A DNA stretch of 15,493 nucleotides. It comes from Chlamydiia bacterium (GTDB lineage Bacteria; Chlamydiota; Chlamydiia; Chlamydiales; FEN-1388). The translations under genes were made by a program, and so were the position numbers. Shown here in pieces: positions 13,905 through 15,493 of this stretch. The notes under the pieces were generated by a model. The model did no database searches and was not told the origin of the DNA. It saw only the letters and a list, made by a program, of their open reading frames with translations. The stretch is taken from the NCBI GenBank assembly GCA_023269335.1, contig JAHFTM010000013.1:1-15493 (forward strand), read 5' to 3'. Each line of letters opens with the position of its first letter. Position 1 is the stretch's first letter.

Positions 13905-14318
13905 CTAGTCTAAAACAGGAATGGTTTTTTCTAACACTTCTTTTGAACAATAAACGGGAGCATTGTGCATCAAAGCAAGGGTAATGCAGTCAGATGGTCT
14001 CCCATCGATTTCAACGACGTGGCGCATATCACCCTTTTGCATTTCGAGAAACAGACGTGCGTAATAGACGGTATCTTGCAGATCGTTGATAACGATTTGT
14101 TTTATTCGGATATCAAAACCTTTGAAAATACTTGAGACAAGATCATGAATTAAAGGCCGCGGTTTTTCTTGGTCGGTGAGGTAGGTATGAAGCGATTTAC
14201 CTACTGCAGGGTCAACGTAGATAGCAAACTTTTTTTCGCTGGTTTTTAAAATGATGACAGTATACGCCCTTGTTTGCATGATTTTATCAAAAGATAGTTG
14301 CACAAGCTCTGTAATCAT
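13905..14318 (-). CDS. bifunctional nuclease (DUF151/BFN family)
   Basis: 137 residues from ATG 14316-14318 (MITELVQLSFDKI). The family usually starts just here, with a short strand before the conserved VxxLxVDxx. A longer frame from TTG at 14375 (156 residues) has no ribosome site and non-conserved extra residues, though I cannot exclude it. Landmarks are RPLIHDLVSSIFKGFDIRIKQIVINDLQDTVYYARL and the signature VEIDGRPSDCITLAL with acidic and Arg residues, then NAPVYCSKEVLEK. DUF151 proteins resemble the T. maritima TM0160 fold and are reported as DNase/RNase in related families; activity here is inferred. It sits between the OTU gene and pepF, all on the minus strand with short gaps, so the three may be cotranscribed. 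Confidence 0.85.
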   Translation of the reverse strand: MITELVQLSFDKIMQTRAYTVIILKTSEKKFAIYVDPAVGKSLHTYLTDQEKPRPLIHDLVSSIFKGFDIRIKQIVINDLQDTVYYARLFLEMQKGDMRHVVEIDGRPSDCITLALMHNAPVYCSKEVLEKTIPVLD

Positions 14319-14389
14319 CGAACCAAATTTTTTGGATTTTAGCTGCAAAATTACATTTTCAAGAATTTTACTCAAGCTAAAGTATGAGC

Positions 14390-15493
14390 TTATGCTTTTG
14401 CTTCGATCCAGCCTTTTTCAAGTGCATACTGAATAAAGCTTCTTGTTCCACGAGCTACAGGCTCAAATTGAGCTGCATATTGGCTATTTTTAGGCTTTGC
14501 AAGATCATAATGACCTGGACGAAAGAGCAGGAAAAGATCTATGTTACCCGTGTGTGCGCAAAAATGACCTAGACTCTGACGCTGCGTAGTAGGATCAGTA
14601 CTTTTTCCATATTCAGCAACGTGAATGACGCAGATGTTGAGATTTAAAAGTGTACTTAATGCCTGAATTTCTGGATGATCGCCATATTTGGCTCTTTGCA
14701 TGGATATCATATCCTCTAGATATTCAGCCTTACTTTTACCTGCTGCCAAAACAAACGAAGTAAAGACATCGTTTTCCACTTGTCTATTGTGCGTGCAGAC
14801 AAGTTCTCTTAGAAAAGCAACAAGTTTATTTGATGTCTCTTCATCGCACACGATATCCCGAGAGGCACAACCTGTCTCAAGAGCTGTTTGCAGAGTTTTC
14901 TTAAAGAAAGCATATTTTTCATTAAGGGATGCATTGTTAAACTGGCTTATTGTCGCATCAAGCCTAGCTATTTGAGCAGTTCTTTGTTCTGAGCTCTGAG
15001 ATAGCCTGCTTTCTAAAACATGGGCTAAAGTACAACGGAAAAGGCAGTGACCATCACCACGGATACTACGCATAAGAAGTGATTTATCTAGGCTTAGTAA
15101 ACCATTTTTCACAACTCCAGCTGAGTAGCTTGCAGCTCTTTCTCTGAGTTCAATTTCAGGTCCCATAAGAAGGGGTTGTACAATGAGCTTTGTAGCTTCA
15201 TTGATATGTGCCATGTTGATTGTATCTGCTAGTGTTTCTAGTCTCTTAAAATACTCATCACCTTGTTGTAGTTTTCCGGTACGAAGTTTTAGTTTTCTAA
15301 TATCGGCGGCTAATTCCTCTGTAGCGTTAATCGAAATCTCAGCACCTTTTCCTGCATCAACTGCTGTTTGCATGATGTTTAATTTGATTTCTATAAGTTT
15401 ACTTAACGCTTCTACAACCTGCTTAATGATTTCTTTTTGAATTTCAGTAAAATTAGCATGTTTTTCCATCAACTCTTTTTGCTGATTGATTAA
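14390..15493 (-). CDS. OTU-family cysteine protease (probable deubiquitinase effector), 5' end beyond window
   Basis: The frame is open to the right edge, so the N-terminus may lie outside. Possible starts inside are ATG 15469 or TTG 15472. The N-terminal part (nucleotides about 15160-15470) is helical and charged, probably coiled-coil. The OTU domain follows: the catalytic loop RGDGHCLFRC with Asp at 15053-15055 and nucleophile Cys at 15044-15046; then KAEYLEDMISMQRAKYGDHPEIQALS, the usual segment before the last strands; then FRPGHYDLAKP with the catalytic His at 14510-14512. All three expected active-site elements are present. OTU enzymes cleave ubiquitin chains. Bacteria have no ubiquitin, so the substrate is presumably host ubiquitin after secretion, as for ChlaOTU of Chlamydia. 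It precedes the DUF151 gene by 71 bases. Linkage type and secretion route cannot be read. Confidence 0.85.
   Translation of the reverse strand, partial: LINQQKELMEKHANFTEIQKEIIKQVVEALSKLIEIKLNIMQTAVDAGKGAEISINATEELAADIRKLKLRTGKLQQGDEYFKRLETLADTINMAHINEATKLIVQPLLMGPEIELRERAASYSAGVVKNGLLSLDKSLLMRSIRGDGHCLFRCTLAHVLESRLSQSSEQRTAQIARLDATISQFNNASLNEKYAFFKKTLQTALETGCASRDIVCDEETSNKLVAFLRELVCTHNRQVENDVFTSFVLAAGKSKAEYLEDMISMQRAKYGDHPEIQALSTLLNLNICVIHVAEYGKSTDPTTQRQSLGHFCAHTGNIDLFLLFRPGHYDLAKPKNSQYAAQFEPVARGTRSFIQYALEKGWIEAKA

Overview
The window looks like the chromosome of an environmental (Parachlamydiales-type) member of the Chlamydiota. The order pepF-groES-groEL on one strand is the arrangement I recall from Chlamydia trachomatis, and a near-consensus CIRCE operator sits in front of groES. 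The region also encodes proteins typical of intracellular bacteria that handle eukaryotic hosts: an OTU-type cysteine protease, an F-box/LRR-like protein and a GNAT enzyme with a low-complexity N-terminus. Species assignment is not possible from sequence reading alone.

Layout. Positions 1-340 hold the 3' end of an unrecognised gene. A stand-alone RlmK-type rRNA methyltransferase follows on the minus strand (361-1392), then an unrecognised plus-strand protein with an internal repeat (1453-2964) and a GNAT protein (2993-4039, minus). From about 4.0 to 8.1 kb the region is accessory and disturbed. It holds a decayed REP-associated (Y1/HUH) transposase (about 4416-4845), a short F-box/LRR-like gene ending in that fossil (4826-5464), and two ~230-bp direct repeats (5594-5822 and 7785-8014, about 98% identical by eye). 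Between the repeats lie two overlapping minus-strand genes: a protein with an NNPGN lysozyme-like motif and a C-terminal DUF3892-like domain, and a secreted DUF4431-like protein. The right-hand repeat abuts the 3' end of a tRNA-Asn(GTT) gene and contains its terminator.

The right half is core genome. It holds a membrane-anchored AsmA-like protein, a membrane-anchored kinase-fold-like protein, a bidirectional terminator, then on the minus strand groEL, groES, the CIRCE operator, pepF, a DUF151 bifunctional nuclease and the OTU protease, which runs off the right edge.

How it fits together. The strongest candidate for something undescribed is the 5.6-8.0 kb islet: two translationally coupled genes bracketed by direct repeats beside a tRNA. 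It can be read as a peptidoglycan-targeting effector with a periplasmic protector, on a module that recombination between the repeats could delete or amplify. The repeats contain a REP/MITE-like palindrome whose GGGGTCGGGC-type arms resemble sequences mobilised by Y1 transposases, and a Y1 transposase fossil lies about 1 kb away. The OTU and F-box-like proteins both point to interference with the host ubiquitin system.
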